Below are positions 28,676 through 38,702 of a stretch of 64,000 bases of DNA, piece after piece (positions within the stretch are counted from its first letter, which is position 1; each line of letters opens with the position of its first letter). Under the pieces are notes generated by a model. The model did not search any database. It worked only from the letters and a program-made list of their open reading frames with translations, and had not been told where the DNA came from. The stretch is from Comamonas_C sp026954015 (GTDB lineage Bacteria > Pseudomonadota > Gammaproteobacteria > Burkholderiales > Burkholderiaceae_C). The stretch covers positions 183,598 to 247,597 of the forward strand of contig JAPSFS010000004.1 in NCBI GenBank assembly GCA_035063785.1, read 5' to 3'. Position numbers and translations under genes: made by a program.

Positions 28676-30910
28676 ATGAGCACGAGCCTACCCACCATCA
28701 CCTACACCCTGACCGACGAGGCGCCGCGCCTGGCGACGGCCTCGCTCCTGCCCATCGTGAGCGCGTTCGCGCACACCGCCGGCATCGCGGTGCGCACGAG
28801 CGATATCTCGCTCGCCACCCGCATCCTGTCGCAGTTCTCCGATCGGCTCACCGAGGCGCAGCGCGTGCCCGATACGCTGGCCGAGCTCGGCGCCGAAACG
28901 CTCAGGCCCGACGCCAACATCATCAAGCTGCCCAATATCAGCGCCACCGTGGCCCAGCTCAAGGCCGCGATCAAGGAGCTGCAGGGCAAGGGTTACGCGG
29001 TTCCGGACTTCCCTGATGCGCCCAAGAACGACGAGGAAAAGGACATTCGCGCACGCTACGACAAGTGCACCGGCAGCGCCGTCAACCCGGTGATCCGCCA
29101 GGGCAACTCCGACCGCCGGGCGCCACGTGCCGTCAAGGAATACGCGCGCAAGCATCCGCACAAGATGGGCGCGTGGTCCGCGGCCTCGCGCACCCACGTC
29201 TCGCACATGAAGCGCGGCGACTTCTACAACGACGAGCTGTCGATGACGGTGGACGGCGCGCGCGAGGTGCGCATGGAGCTCGTCGCCAGGAGCGGCAAGA
29301 CCCTGGTGCTCAAGCCCAAGGTGCAACTGAAGGACCGCGACGTGATCGACTCGATGTTCTTCAGCAAGAAGGCACTGATCGAGTTCTACCAGGAGCAGAT
29401 CGACGATGCGCGCAAGACCGGCGTGATGTTTTCGCTGCACGTCAAGGCGACCATGCTCAAGGTTTCGCACCCGATCGTGTTCGGCCACTGCGTGCGCGTG
29501 TTCTACAAGGACGCGTTCGCCAAGCACGCCAAGCTGTTCGAGGAGCTGGGGGTGAACGTCAACAACGGCATGGTCGACCTCTACAACAAGATCGCCAAGC
29601 TGCCCAAGAGCGTGCAGGAGGAGATCCGCGCCGACCTGCACGCCTGCCACGCGCATGGCCCCGAACTGGCGATGGTCGATTCGGACAAGGGCATCACCAA
29701 CTTCCACTCGCCCAACGACGTGATCGTCGATGCCTCGATGCCCGCCATGATCCGCAACGGCGGCATGATGTACGGCGCCGACGGGCGCCTCAAGGAGGTC
29801 AAGGCGGTGATGCCCGAATCGACCTTCGCCCGCATCTACCAGGAGATGATCAACTTCTGCAAGTGGCACGGCGCGTTCGACCCGGCCACCATGGGCACCG
29901 TGCCCAATGTCGGCCTGATGGCGCAGGGCGCGGAGGAATACGGGTCGAATGACAAGACCTTCGAGATCCCCGAGGACGGCACGGTCAACATCACCGACAA
30001 CGCCACGGGCGAGGTGCTGCTCACGCAGAACGTGGAGCAGGGCGACATCTGGCGCATGTGCCGCACCACCGACGCGGCCATCCGCGACTGGGTGAAGCTG
30101 GCCGTCACGCGCGCGCGCCAGTCCGGCATGCCGGCCATCTTCTGGCTCGACCCGTACCGCCCGCACGAGAACCAGCTCATCACCAAGGTCAGGATGTACC
30201 TGAACGAGCACGACACCAAGGGCCTCGATATCCAGATCATGAGCCAGGTGCGCGCCATGCGCTACACGCTGGAGCGCGTGGTGCGCGGCCTGGACACCAT
30301 CAGCGTCACCGGCAACATCCTGCGCGACTACCTGACCGACCTGTTCCCCATCATGGAACTGGGCACCAGCGCCAAGATGCTCTCCATCGTGCCCATGCTC
30401 GCGGGCGGCGGCATGTACGAGACCGGGGCGGGCGGCTCCGCGCCCAAGCACGTCGAGCAGCTCATGGAAGAAAACCACCTGCGCTGGGATTCGCTCGGTG
30501 AGTTCCTGGCGCTCGCGGTGAGCCTGGAAGAACTCGGCATCAAGACCGGTAACGCGCAAGCCAAGATTCTCGCGCAGACGCTGGACGCGGCCACCGGCAA
30601 GCTGCTGGACAACAACAAGAGCCCGAGCCGGCGCACTGGCGAACTGGACAACCGCGGCAGCCACTTCTACCTGGCGTTGTACTGGGCGCAGGCGCTGGCG
30701 GCGCAGACCGAGGACCGGTCGCTGGCCGCGCGCTTCAAGCCGCTGGCCGACGCGCTGGCCGCGGGCGAGGGGAAGATCGTTGACGAACTCGTGGCCGTTC
30801 AGGGCCACGCGGTGGACGTGGGCGGTTACTATCTGATCGACGCGGCCAAGACCGCCGCGGTGATGCGTCCGAGCAAGACCTTCAACGACGCGCTGGCCAC
30901 GCTGGCCTGA
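28676..30910 (+). CDS. icd: Isocitrate dehydrogenase (NADP+), monomeric type
   Basis: The 744-residue length and the start TITYTLTDEAPRLATASLLPIVSAF identify the monomeric IDH family, unrelated in size to the dimeric form of about 415 residues. Typical blocks include RQGNSDRRAPRAVKEYARKHPH, TDIESD-like acidic loops absent, LYNKIAKLPKS and NRGSHFYLALYWAQALA. It converts isocitrate to 2-oxoglutarate in the TCA cycle. The ATG at 28676 follows a weak GAGAG ribosome site; upstream in-frame codons are not conserved. Confidence 0.95.
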   Translation: MSTSLPTITYTLTDEAPRLATASLLPIVSAFAHTAGIAVRTSDISLATRILSQFSDRLTEAQRVPDTLAELGAETLRPDANIIKLPNISATVAQLKAAIKELQGKGYAVPDFPDAPKNDEEKDIRARYDKCTGSAVNPVIRQGNSDRRAPRAVKEYARKHPHKMGAWSAASRTHVSHMKRGDFYNDELSMTVDGAREVRMELVARSGKTLVLKPKVQLKDRDVIDSMFFSKKALIEFYQEQIDDARKTGVMFSLHVKATMLKVSHPIVFGHCVRVFYKDAFAKHAKLFEELGVNVNNGMVDLYNKIAKLPKSVQEEIRADLHACHAHGPELAMVDSDKGITNFHSPNDVIVDASMPAMIRNGGMMYGADGRLKEVKAVMPESTFARIYQEMINFCKWHGAFDPATMGTVPNVGLMAQGAEEYGSNDKTFEIPEDGTVNITDNATGEVLLTQNVEQGDIWRMCRTTDAAIRDWVKLAVTRARQSGMPAIFWLDPYRPHENQLITKVRMYLNEHDTKGLDIQIMSQVRAMRYTLERVVRGLDTISVTGNILRDYLTDLFPIMELGTSAKMLSIVPMLAGGGMYETGAGGSAPKHVEQLMEENHLRWDSLGEFLALAVSLEELGIKTGNAQAKILAQTLDAATGKLLDNNKSPSRRTGELDNRGSHFYLALYWAQALAAQTEDRSLAARFKPLADALAAGEGKIVDELVAVQGHAVDVGGYYLIDAAKTAAVMRPSKTFNDALATLA

Positions 30911-31002
30911 AGGCCGTGGCCGGGGAGCCACACCCTGGCCACGCAAGGTGCCCGCATGCCCCCCTGCCTGCGGCGCGCGCTACAAAACCCTGAGAGCGGC
31001 AC

Positions 31003-31041
31003 CGACGTTAAAGATGCATATCATATGCATCTTTAACGTCG
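31003..31041. promoter_or_regulatory. Perfect 39-bp palindrome, NsrR-like operator of the suf operon
   Basis: Bases 31003-31021 are the exact reverse complement of 31023-31041, around a single C. The core half-site is AAGATGCATAT on both sides. The Rrf2-family NO sensor NsrR recognises paired half-sites of the form AAGATGCATTT with the same one-base centre, so each half differs at one position. The palindrome includes TATCAT (31019-31024), a possible -10 element, and ends 16 bp before the sufB ATG. Binding would block transcription; the regulator's identity is inference. Confidence 0.7.
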
Positions 31042-31057
31042 TTCCTTTGCGAGATCC

Positions 31058-32550
<1,493 letters not shown>

Positions 32551-32551
<1 letters not shown>

Positions 32552-32614
32552 ATTTGAATGAAATCGTGCTCCAGCGCATGCTCATCAAGCGCGAGCAGCT
32601 ACTGAAAGTATAGG
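32551..32614 (-). repeat. Dispersed palindromic repeat between sufB and sufC
   Basis: On the minus strand it reads CTTTCAGTAGCTGCTCGCG, then CTTGATGAGCATGCGCTGG and a tail ending in TTCATTCAAATT. It fills nearly the whole 70-bp gap between sufB and sufC, so it is transcribed within the operon. Confidence 0.75.
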
Positions 32615-32621
32615 AATCCCG

Positions 32622-33404
32622 ATGACTCTTGCCCCCCCTCTGCTCCAGGTGCGCGATCTGCGCGTGGACGTCGGTGAACGCACCGTGCTCCAGTCGGTCA
32701 CGCTCGACGTGGCGCAAGGCGAGCTGGTGGTGCTGATGGGCGCCAACGGCAGCGGCAAGAGCACGCTGGGCATGGCGCTCGCGGGCCACCCGAGCTATAC
32801 CGTCCCCGCGGGCCAGGCGCTGCTCGGCGGCACCGACCTGCTCCCGCTGGCGGCGCACGAACGCGCGCGCGCGGGCCTGTTCGTGTCGTTCCAGGCGCCA
32901 CCGGACGTGCCCGGCGTGAAGAACAACCTGTTCATCCGCACCGCGCTCAACGCGGTACGCCAGGCGCGCGGCGAAGAGCCGCAGGATGCGTTCGACTTCC
33001 TCTCGGGCGCCAAGGCCGCGGCCAAGGAGCTGGGCCTGCCCGCGGCCATGCTGGGCCGGCCGGTGAACGAGGGCTTTTCGGGCGGCGAGCGCAAGCGCAA
33101 CGAGCTGCTGCAGCTCTCGCTGATGAAACCCAAGCTCGCAATGCTCGACGAAATCGACTCGGGCATGGACGTGGACGGCGTGCGCGCGGTGGTCAAGCTC
33201 GTCGAGCGCCTGCGCGCCGAGGGCACGGCCTTCATCATCGTCTCGCACTACCTGCAGATGATCGAATCGCTGCAGCCCGACGCGGTGCTGCGCCTGGGCG
33301 ACGGCGCGATCGCCGAGCGCGGCGACATCGAGCTTGCCCGCGCGGTCGCTCGTACCGGCTTCAAGCAGCACATCGCCGCGGCGGCGGCCACCGCAGGGGC
33401 ATGA
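32622..33404 (+). CDS. sufC: Fe-S assembly ATPase SufC
   Basis: This 260-residue ABC-type ATPase has Walker A GANGSGKS (residues 40-47), signature FSGGERKR, Walker B LAMLDEIDSGMD and a late His in IIVSHYLQM. It drives conformational change in the SufBCD scaffold. Its stop overlaps the sufD start (ATGA at 33401). Confidence 0.97.
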   Translation: MTLAPPLLQVRDLRVDVGERTVLQSVTLDVAQGELVVLMGANGSGKSTLGMALAGHPSYTVPAGQALLGGTDLLPLAAHERARAGLFVSFQAPPDVPGVKNNLFIRTALNAVRQARGEEPQDAFDFLSGAKAAAKELGLPAAMLGRPVNEGFSGGERKRNELLQLSLMKPKLAMLDEIDSGMDVDGVRAVVKLVERLRAEGTAFIIVSHYLQMIESLQPDAVLRLGDGAIAERGDIELARAVARTGFKQHIAAAAATAGA

Positions 33405-34609
33405 GCATGGACAGCGTAGTCGCGCAGCAGCAGGCCGCGCGCGAGCAGGCCCAGACGCTGGTCTGGCCCGGCCACCGCAGCGAGCACTTTCGCAACCTGC
33501 CGCCCCCGGCGCTGGAGCGCTGGATCGGCGCGGGCGACGCGCAATCCGTCGGCGGCGACGGCTGGACGCTGCGGGAGACGCGGCACCCCGGCGTGAGCGT
33601 GCGCCACCTGAGCGCGCTTGACCCGCGCGAGCGCGCCGAACTTTTTGCCGACCTGCCCGCGCCCGGCGAGGACCGGGCCGCGCCGTTTGCCTGGGCGCAT
33701 CGCGCGCTGTGCACGGGCGGCCTGCGCCTGCAGGTGGCGGCGGGCGACGCGCCCACCGTGCTGCATCTGAACCATGCGGCCAGCGGCGCGGTGCAGGCGC
33801 CGCTGCTGGTGCTGCACGTGCAGGCGGGCGCACGGCTCGTGCTGCTTGAACACCACGATCTCGCGGGCGACGGCGCGGGCGTGACGCAGAACCTCGTCGC
33901 GCACATCCATTGCGCCGCGGGCGCGCAGGTACAGCACCTGCGCGTCGTGACGCCCGGCGGCGCGGACCGTGTGGCGCACCACGTGCACGTCACGCTCGAC
34001 GAGAACGCCCACTACGCGCAGGCGCTCGCGGCCACGGGCGGTGGCTACCACCTGCAGCGCAACACCGTCGAGCTGCGCGAGCGCGGCGCCGAATCGCGCC
34101 ACGCGGCGCTGGTGCTCACGGCGGGGCAGGCGCTCGACTACCAGATGTACGGCAATCTCGCGGCGCCGCGCACGCGCCACCAGGTCGAGAGCCTGACGCT
34201 CGCCAGCGGCAAGGCCCACACGGTGGCCAACGCCTATGCGCGCATCGCGCCGGGCTCCAACGAGGCGGACGTGCACCAGCGCCTCGTCGGCATCGCAGTC
34301 GATGGGCGCCCGCGCATGCAGTTGCGCCCGCACCTGGAAATCCTGCACGACGCGGTGCAGGCGGTGCACGGCGCCACCTGGGGCGCGCTGCCCGAGGATG
34401 CGCTGTTCTACGCGCGCCAGCGCGGGCTGGACGAAGCCACCGCGCGCTCGCTGATCGTCGAGGGCATGGCGCGCGCGGTGCTGGGCCGGTGCCTGGGCGA
34501 GACGCTGGAAGACGCCGCCTCGCCGCTCACGCAATGGCTCGAAGGCCCGTGGCTGCATGAGGCGATCACGCGCCAGTGGGGTTTGATCGGGGGAGCCGTT
34601 CATGGGTGA
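33401..34609 (+). CDS. sufD: Fe-S assembly protein SufD
   Basis: A 402-residue SufB paralogue with the late conserved segments YQMYGNLAAPRTRHQVESL, DGRPRMQLRPHLEILHDAVQAVHGATWGALPEDALFYARQRGLDEATARSLIVEGMARAVL. SufD pairs with SufB on the SufC dimer. It overlaps sufC by four bases and sufS by eight. The N-terminal third is less conserved, as usual for SufD. Confidence 0.94.
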   Translation: MSMDSVVAQQQAAREQAQTLVWPGHRSEHFRNLPPPALERWIGAGDAQSVGGDGWTLRETRHPGVSVRHLSALDPRERAELFADLPAPGEDRAAPFAWAHRALCTGGLRLQVAAGDAPTVLHLNHAASGAVQAPLLVLHVQAGARLVLLEHHDLAGDGAGVTQNLVAHIHCAAGAQVQHLRVVTPGGADRVAHHVHVTLDENAHYAQALAATGGGYHLQRNTVELRERGAESRHAALVLTAGQALDYQMYGNLAAPRTRHQVESLTLASGKAHTVANAYARIAPGSNEADVHQRLVGIAVDGRPRMQLRPHLEILHDAVQAVHGATWGALPEDALFYARQRGLDEATARSLIVEGMARAVLGRCLGETLEDAASPLTQWLEGPWLHEAITRQWGLIGGAVHG

Positions 34610-35867
34610 AAGCCACGCGCTGCTGCACGCGGGCGGCATCGACGTGCAGGCCGTGCGCGCGCAGTTCCCGGTGCTGCACCAGGAGGTGCACGGCCACCCG
34701 CTGGCCTACCTGGACAACGGCGCGACGACGCAGATGCCGCTGGCCGTGCTCGACGCGATGCGCACGTTCGAGTCGCACGACCGCGCCAACATCCACCGCG
34801 GCGTGCACACGCTGAGCCAGCGCGCAACCGACGCGTTTGACGGCGCGCGCGCGGTGCTCAAGGCGTTTTTCGGTGCGGGCAAGACGCACGAGCTGGTCTT
34901 CACCAGCGGCACCACCGAGGCGCTGAACACCATCGCCAACGGCCTGTGGGCGGGCGGCCCCGCGCACGCCTGGCTGCACGCGGGCGACGAGATCATCGTG
35001 AGCGGCCTGGAGCACCACGCCAACATCATTCCCTGGCAGCATGCGGCGCGCCACACCGGCGCCAAACTGCTCATCCTGCGCGCAGACGACGAAGGCCGGG
35101 TGCACGAGGCCGATCTGCACAAGCTCCTGAGCCCGCGCACCAAGGTGTTTTCCATCACCGCCTGCGCCAACGCGACGGGCGAGCGCCCGCCATACGAGGC
35201 GATGCTGGCAATGGCATCCCAGGCCGGGGCGCTCACCGTGCTCGACGCCGCGCAGGCCGCCAGCCACGCGGTGCCGCGCGTCGACCAGATCGCGTGCGAC
35301 TTCATGGTCTTTTCGGGCCACAAGATGTACGGCCCCATGGGCACGGGCGCGATCGTCGGCAGGCGCGCTTCCTTGGGGCGCCTGTACCCGCTGCGCCTGG
35401 GCGGCGACATGGTCGACTGGGTGAGTTATGACGAGGCGGGCTTTGCCCCGCTGCCCTCGCGCCTGGAAGGCGGCACGCCCAATGTGGGCGGCGCCGTGGG
35501 CCTGGCGGCTGCGGCCCGGTTCATCACCGCGCAGGGGCTGGCCGCGATCGACGCGCACGTGCACGCGCTGCGCGCCCACGCCGTGGCGGGCCTGCAGGCG
35601 CTGGATGGCGTGCGCGTGCTCGCGCCGCACGCAACGCAGGCGGCACTGGTCTCCTTCGTGGCGCAGGACGTGCACCCGCACGACATCGGCACGCTGCTGG
35701 ACGAGCGCGGCATCGCGGTGCGCACCGGCCACCACTGCGCGCAGCCGCTGCTCGACCAACTGGTGCAGGGGCCGACCACGCGCGCCTCGTTCGCCATCTA
35801 CAACACGCATGAAGAAGTGGACCGCCTCGTCGACGCCGTGGCCTACGCCGTGAAAGCCTTGCGATGA
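34602..35867 (+). CDS. sufS: Cysteine desulfurase SufS
   Basis: This 421-residue PLP enzyme removes sulfur from cysteine for cluster assembly. The start region YLDNGATTQMPLAVLDAM, TSGTTEALNTIA, GLEHHANIIPWQ, the PLP lysine in FSGHKMYGP (near residue 241) and the persulfide Cys in VRTGHHCAQPL (near residue 379) are intact. This is the group II (SufS) form. It is encoded just before its partner sufU, with an ATGA overlap. Confidence 0.96.
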   Translation: MGESHALLHAGGIDVQAVRAQFPVLHQEVHGHPLAYLDNGATTQMPLAVLDAMRTFESHDRANIHRGVHTLSQRATDAFDGARAVLKAFFGAGKTHELVFTSGTTEALNTIANGLWAGGPAHAWLHAGDEIIVSGLEHHANIIPWQHAARHTGAKLLILRADDEGRVHEADLHKLLSPRTKVFSITACANATGERPPYEAMLAMASQAGALTVLDAAQAASHAVPRVDQIACDFMVFSGHKMYGPMGTGAIVGRRASLGRLYPLRLGGDMVDWVSYDEAGFAPLPSRLEGGTPNVGGAVGLAAAARFITAQGLAAIDAHVHALRAHAVAGLQALDGVRVLAPHATQAALVSFVAQDVHPHDIGTLLDERGIAVRTGHHCAQPLLDQLVQGPTTRASFAIYNTHEEVDRLVDAVAYAVKALR

Positions 35868-36331
35868 GCAGCGCCGAAGACGACCTCTACCAGCAAATCG
35901 TGATGGAGCACAAGCGCTCCCCACGCAATTTCGGCCACCTGGAGCACCCCACGCATCAGGCACAGGGCACCAACCCCTCGTGCGGCGACAAGATCGCGGT
36001 GGAGCTGGAGCTTGACGGCGAAACCATCAAGCGCGTTGCCTTCAGCGGCCAGGCCTGTGCCATCTGCATGGCGTCGAGCTCGATGATGACCGAGGCCATC
36101 AAGGGCCGCGACGTGCAGCTCGCCAGGGACCTGCAGGCGCACTTTCGCGCGGTGCTCACCGGCGAGGTCGATCCCGACGACGTGGAAATCGGCAAGCTCG
36201 TGGCGCTGGCCGCCGTGCGCCGCTACCCGAGCCGCATCAAGTGCGCGCTGCTGGGCTGGCATGCGCTCATGCACGCGATCGCAGGCGAGGGTGGCGCCGT
36301 GAGCACCGAGACATCACCTACTGGAGCATAG
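35864..36331 (+). CDS. sufU: Zn-dependent sulfurtransferase SufU
   Basis: The 155-residue protein has the SufU ligand set: Cys40-Gly-Asp42 (NPSCGDKI), Cys65 (GQACAICMASSSMMTE) and Cys127 (SRIKCALLGWHAL). Spacing follows Bacillus SufU, where these residues bind zinc and accept sulfur from SufS. SufU rather than SufE or SufA accompanies SufS here, which is the Gram-positive-style arrangement. It overlaps sufS by four bases. Confidence 0.94.
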   Translation: MSSAEDDLYQQIVMEHKRSPRNFGHLEHPTHQAQGTNPSCGDKIAVELELDGETIKRVAFSGQACAICMASSSMMTEAIKGRDVQLARDLQAHFRAVLTGEVDPDDVEIGKLVALAAVRRYPSRIKCALLGWHALMHAIAGEGGAVSTETSPTGA

Positions 36332-36336
36332 ACACC

Positions 36337-36897
36337 ATGGCGCGTTCACGCGAATCCGTCCTGATACGCCGCGACGTGGTCGGCGAACTCGTGCCCTACG
36401 GCACGCCGTTCGAGCTGCAGGAGGGCCAGTGGGCCGAGATCACGCAGGCGCTGGGCACCTCGTTCACGCTGCTCGTCGAGGGGCGCCTCGTGCGCCTGGG
36501 CGGGGCCGACGCCGATGCCATCGGCAAGGACAAGCCCGAGGCGATGACCGTCGAGCACGACGGCGACGACACCAGCGACGAGGAAGTCAAGCGCCTGATC
36601 TGGGAACAACTGCACACCTGCTACGACCCCGAGATCCCGGTCAACATCGTCGACCTGGGCCTGGTCTACCGCTGCGACCTGGAGCCCTACGAGCAGGAGG
36701 CGGGCAAGCTGCGCGTCATCATCGACATGACGCTCACCGCGCCCGGCTGCGGCATGGGCGAGGTGATCGCCAACGAGGTCAACGACAAGATCCTGAACCT
36801 GCCGCGCATCGAGGAGGTGACGGTCAACATCGTGTTCGACCCGCCCTGGGACCGCTCGATGATGACCGAGGAAGCGCACCTGGCGCTGGGCCTGTGA
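36337..36897 (+). CDS. sufT: SufT / DUF59 (MIP18-type) Fe-S assembly factor
   Basis: The 186-residue protein has an N-terminal extension of about 85 residues (SVLIRRDVVGELVPYGTPFELQEG) and a C-terminal DUF59 domain: YDPEIPVNIVDLGLVYRCD, MTLTAPGCGMGEVIANEV, VNIVFDPPWDRSMMTEEAHLALGL. The conserved Cys is in TAPGCG. The extended form matches SufT encoded at the end of suf operons, with a role in maturation of Fe-S proteins. A repeat copy and a strong terminator follow. Confidence 0.92.
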   Translation: MARSRESVLIRRDVVGELVPYGTPFELQEGQWAEITQALGTSFTLLVEGRLVRLGGADADAIGKDKPEAMTVEHDGDDTSDEEVKRLIWEQLHTCYDPEIPVNIVDLGLVYRCDLEPYEQEAGKLRVIIDMTLTAPGCGMGEVIANEVNDKILNLPRIEEVTVNIVFDPPWDRSMMTEEAHLALGL

Positions 36898-36902
36898 TGC
36901 AA

Positions 36903-36957
36903 TAAAGAGAGCTGCTCGCGCTTGCCTGGCAAGCGCTGCAGCCAGAAAACGCCTGAA
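36903..36957 (+). repeat. Dispersed palindromic repeat after sufT
   Basis: It contains GAGAGCTGCTCGCGCTTG, then CCTGGCAAGCGCTGCAGCC, with perfect GCGCTTG and CAAGCGC arms. It is joined directly to the terminator stem, so the terminator may have arisen within the repeat's A/T-rich tail. Confidence 0.75.
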
Positions 36958-36980
36958 TTTCAGGCGTTTTTCGTTTTGGG
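36946..36980. terminator. Bidirectional terminator between sufT and the class I fumarase gene
   Basis: AACGCCTGA pairs perfectly with TCAGGCGTT, extended by A-T pairs to 11 bp over 36946-36970, with a three-base loop and T-runs on the plus strand. A-runs on the other side allow function in both directions. Confidence 0.9.
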
Positions 36981-36982
36981 GG

Positions 36983-38548
36983 TCAGGTTGTCGCCTTGCT
37001 CGCGGTATAGCTGCGCGCCATGCCCGCCGCGATGCGCTTTTGCCACTCGGCCGGGCCGGTGATGTGCTGGCTGGTACCGCTGGCGTCCACCGCCACGGTG
37101 ACGGGCATGTCCACCACGTCGAACTCGTGGATGGCCTCCATGCCCAGGTCTTCGAAGGCGACGACGCGCGCGTGCCTGATGGCCTTGCTCACGAGGTAGG
37201 CGGCGCCGCCCACGGCCATGAGGTAGGCGCTGCCGTGCTTCTTGATCGCGGCGATCGCCTCGGGGCCGCGGTCGGCCTTGCCGATCATGGCGATGAGGCC
37301 GGTCTTGTCCAGCATCATCTCGGTGAACGGGTCCATGCGCGTGGAGGTGGTGGGGCCGGCGGGGCCGACGACCTCATCGCGCACCGGATCGACCGGGCCG
37401 ACGTAGTAGATCACGCGGCCGGTGAAATCCACGGGCAGTTTTTCGCCCCTGGCGAGCATGCCCTGGATGCGCTTGTGCGCCGCGTCGCGCCCGGTCAGCA
37501 TCTTGCCGCTGAGCAGCAGGCGCTCGCCGGACTTCCAGCTGGCCACTTCCTCGCGCGTGAGCGTGTTCAGGTCCACGCGGCGCGATTCAGCGTAGTTGGG
37601 CGCCCAGTCCACCTTGGGCCAGAGGTCCAGGCTCGGCGGGTCGAGGTACACGGGGCCCGAGCCGTCGAGCACGAAGTGCGCATGCCGCGTGGCCGCGCAG
37701 TTGGGGATCATCGCCACGGGCTTGCTGGCGGCGTGCGTGGGGTAGAGGCGGATCTTCACGTCCAGCACCGTGGAAAGGCCGCCCAGCCCCTGCGCGCCTA
37801 TGCCCAGCGCGTTGACCTTCTCGTAGAGCTCCAGGCGCAATTCCTCAAGCTGCGTGAGCTTGTCGCCCCTGGCCGAGCGCTGCTGCAGCTCGTACATGTT
37901 GAGGTCTTCCATCAGGCTTTCCTTGGCCATCAGCATGGCCTTCTCGGCCGTGCCGCCCACGCCGATGCCGAGCATGCCCGGCGGGCACCACCCCGCTCCC
38001 ATCAGCGGCACGGTCTTGAGCACCCAGTCCACCAGGCTGTCGCCGGGGTTGAGCATGGCCATCTTGGTCTTGTTCTCGCTGCCGCCGCCCTTGGCCGCGA
38101 CGGTCACGTCCACGGCACTGCCGGGCACGAGCTGCACGTGCGTGACGGCGGGCGTGTTGTCCCGGGTGTTCTTGCGCGCGAACAGCGGGTCGGCCACGAT
38201 GCTCGCGCGCAGCGTGTTCTCGGCCAGCGTGTAGGCGCGGCGCGTGCCCTCGTTGGCCGCGTCTTCCACGCTCTGGCCGGGGCCGAAGCCCTCGAAGCGC
38301 ACGTCCATGCCGATCTTCAGGAACACGTTCACGATGCCCGTGTCCTGGCAGATCGGGCGGTGGCCCATCGCGCTCATCTTGCTGTTGGTGAGGATCTGCG
38401 TCATCGCGTCCTTGGCGGCGGCGCTTTCCTCGCGCTCCCAGGCGCGCACCAGGTGCTCGATGTAGTCCCTGGGGTGGTAGTAGCTGATGTATTGCAGGGC
38501 GGCGGCGATGGATTCCACCAGGTCGTCATAGCGGATGGTCGTGGTCAT
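36983..38548 (-). CDS. Fumarate hydratase class I (iron-sulfur)
   Basis: The 521-residue enzyme hydrates fumarate to malate with a [4Fe-4S] cluster. The three ligand cysteines lie in RPICQDTG, GAGWCPPGMLG and IPNCAATRH. The C-terminal beta domain (YVGPVDPVRDEVVGPAGPTTSTRMDPFTEMML) is present. The ATG at 38548 is the family start; the open frame continues upstream without conservation. It is divergent from the class II enzyme, giving oxygen-sensitive and stable isozymes side by side. Confidence 0.95.
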   Translation of the reverse strand: MTTTIRYDDLVESIAAALQYISYYHPRDYIEHLVRAWEREESAAAKDAMTQILTNSKMSAMGHRPICQDTGIVNVFLKIGMDVRFEGFGPGQSVEDAANEGTRRAYTLAENTLRASIVADPLFARKNTRDNTPAVTHVQLVPGSAVDVTVAAKGGGSENKTKMAMLNPGDSLVDWVLKTVPLMGAGWCPPGMLGIGVGGTAEKAMLMAKESLMEDLNMYELQQRSARGDKLTQLEELRLELYEKVNALGIGAQGLGGLSTVLDVKIRLYPTHAASKPVAMIPNCAATRHAHFVLDGSGPVYLDPPSLDLWPKVDWAPNYAESRRVDLNTLTREEVASWKSGERLLLSGKMLTGRDAAHKRIQGMLARGEKLPVDFTGRVIYYVGPVDPVRDEVVGPAGPTTSTRMDPFTEMMLDKTGLIAMIGKADRGPEAIAAIKKHGSAYLMAVGGAAYLVSKAIRHARVVAFEDLGMEAIHEFDVVDMPVTVAVDASGTSQHITGPAEWQKRIAAGMARSYTASKATT

Positions 38549-38702
38549 GAGTGCAAGGGGAAGTAACTGAGGACAGACCGCGATTATCCCCACGAGGGCG
38601 CGATGGCACAGACCACGATACGGGCAAGCGATGGCTGTAGCGCTCGCGTCAGCAAACTGCGGTCCAATCGAGCCGGTTGGTTGACATTCAGGAGTCTTGA
38701 AC

